Of a stretch of 6,520 nt of DNA, positions 6,205 through 6,520 are shown one piece after another. The position numbers and the translations under genes were made by a program. Position 1 is the first letter of the stretch. The number at the start of each line of letters is the position of its first letter. This stretch comes from Anammoximicrobium sp964486845. Lineage in GTDB: Bacteria > Planctomycetota > Planctomycetia > Pirellulales > Pirellulaceae. The DNA lies in NCBI GenBank assembly GCA_964486845.1, contig CAZAQY010000380.1:1-6520 (forward strand), read 5' to 3'. A model generated the notes under the pieces. It saw nothing but the letters and a program-made list of their open reading frames with translations. It did no database searches and had not been told where the DNA came from.

Positions 6205-6355
6205 GCTTGCGGCGGCGACAAAAAGCAAGTCCTGCGGCGAGCACTGTCGATGGGCGCGGGTTGGATCCTGCAAACTCGCAGTTGCCTGATTCTGCTGGAC
6301 TGGGACACCTAAACCATGCTGAGTGAAGTTCTTACGGCACGCGAACCTCGCAATT
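6205..6355. other. Non-coding spacer with no recognised feature
   Basis: This lies between the candidate pta promoter and the hairpins at 6356-6422. Open frames here on both strands are continuations of pta shadows and have no family-like content. I see no tRNA, recognisable riboswitch core or clear + strand promoter. Confidence 0.5.
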
Positions 6356-6384
6356 GCCCCCCTGCGGAAGTTTTTTGGGGGGGC
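6356..6384 (+). other. G7/C6 hairpin upstream of the terminator
   Basis: GCCCCCC (6356-6362) can pair with GGGGGGC (6378-6384) across a 15-base interior that contains TTTTTT (6371-6376). The stem ends 3 bases before the terminator stem, so the two would stack in a + strand transcript. The homopolymer runs might also be assembly-error prone. Confidence 0.35.
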
Positions 6385-6387
6385 TTG

Positions 6388-6422
6388 GAAGCCCGGCTTT
6401 CTCAAGCAGCCGGGCTTCTTTT
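6388..6422 (+). terminator. Strong rho-independent terminator, + direction
   Basis: An 11-bp perfect stem, GAAGCCCGGCT (6388-6398) with AGCCGGGCTTC (6408-6418), encloses a 9-base loop and is followed by TTTT (6419-6422). On the minus strand the stem is followed by CCAAGCCCCC, not T, so it acts in the + direction only. No + strand coding gene lies between it and the repeat protein ending at 3477, so what transcript it ends is unclear. Confidence 0.75.
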
Positions 6423-6520
6423 CGCCGAAGAACCTGGAGAGGGATCGCTTACCACCACTTGCCTCCGCTTCGGCCAGCCGTCACAATCTTCCAGCAACTT
6501 CGTGTGCCGCTGTCGGGTTA
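6402..6520 (-). CDS. Possible 3' end of a minus-strand gene running off the window
   Basis: The minus-strand frame entering from the right edge is open for 38 codons and ends at a TGA (6402-6404) inside the loop of the + terminator. It reads, in part, KLLEDCDGWPKRRQVVV, then a Ser/Pro/Ala-rich tail. The first half has mostly G/C third positions; the last half does not. I recognise no family. The other five frames here are no more convincing. It may be a genuine C-terminal end or chance. Confidence 0.2.
   Translation of the reverse strand, partial: TRQRHTKLLEDCDGWPKRRQVVVSDPSPGSSAKRSPAA

Noticed and set aside
4904..6289. 461-codon + strand open frame antisense to pta
   Set aside because: It reads as Gly/Arg/Asp/His-rich sequence without domains and is fully antisense to a clearly conserved enzyme; a GC-rich shadow.
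6283..6316. Possible + strand promoter (TTGCCT ... TAAACC) for the transcript ending at 6422
   Set aside because: The boxes are about 22 bases apart and the -10 match is poor.

Overview
The window reads as a short chromosomal stretch of a GC-rich bacterium, most probably a planctomycete (Pirellulales-like). This rests on gene style, not a marker gene. A twin-arginine-exported Gfo/Idh/MocA oxidoreductase ending in a YREGWTL-type tail, a lipoprotein-like leucine-rich-repeat protein of the 'xTDxGLxxL' type, and a secreted M14 carboxypeptidase-like fragment are a typical planctomycete mixture. Base composition is evenly GC-rich, and long open frames antisense to every real gene are a side effect of that.

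Left half, + strand: a broken gene (168-569) keeps a good ribosome binding site, a signal peptide and the first zinc-binding motif of an M14 carboxypeptidase, then stops. Its stop codon lies two bases before the preferred start of an intact exported oxidoreductase (572-2023). A leucine-rich-repeat protein with a lipobox-like signal (2080-3477) follows after 56 bases. The latter two, perhaps with the remnant, could be one transcript whose products are exported.

Right half, - strand: pta (phosphate acetyltransferase, 5129-6124) is followed by ackA (acetate kinase, 3835-5034). Together they interconvert acetyl-CoA and acetate through acetyl phosphate, making ATP in the acetate-forming direction. 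They are separated by about 94 bases holding a short heptamer repeat and a hairpin. This cytoplasmic pathway has no visible link to the + strand genes, with which it converges.

The convergent gap (3478-3834) carries what looks like the C-terminal end of another lost minus-strand gene. The right end (6125-6520) has a possible pta promoter, a strong rho-independent terminator pointing in the + direction with no + strand gene before it, and possibly the 3' end of a further minus-strand gene. I see no CRISPR array, insertion sequence, tRNA, rRNA or defence system. The window is mostly ordinary metabolic and exported-protein DNA; the points of interest are gene decay at two places and the unexplained terminator.
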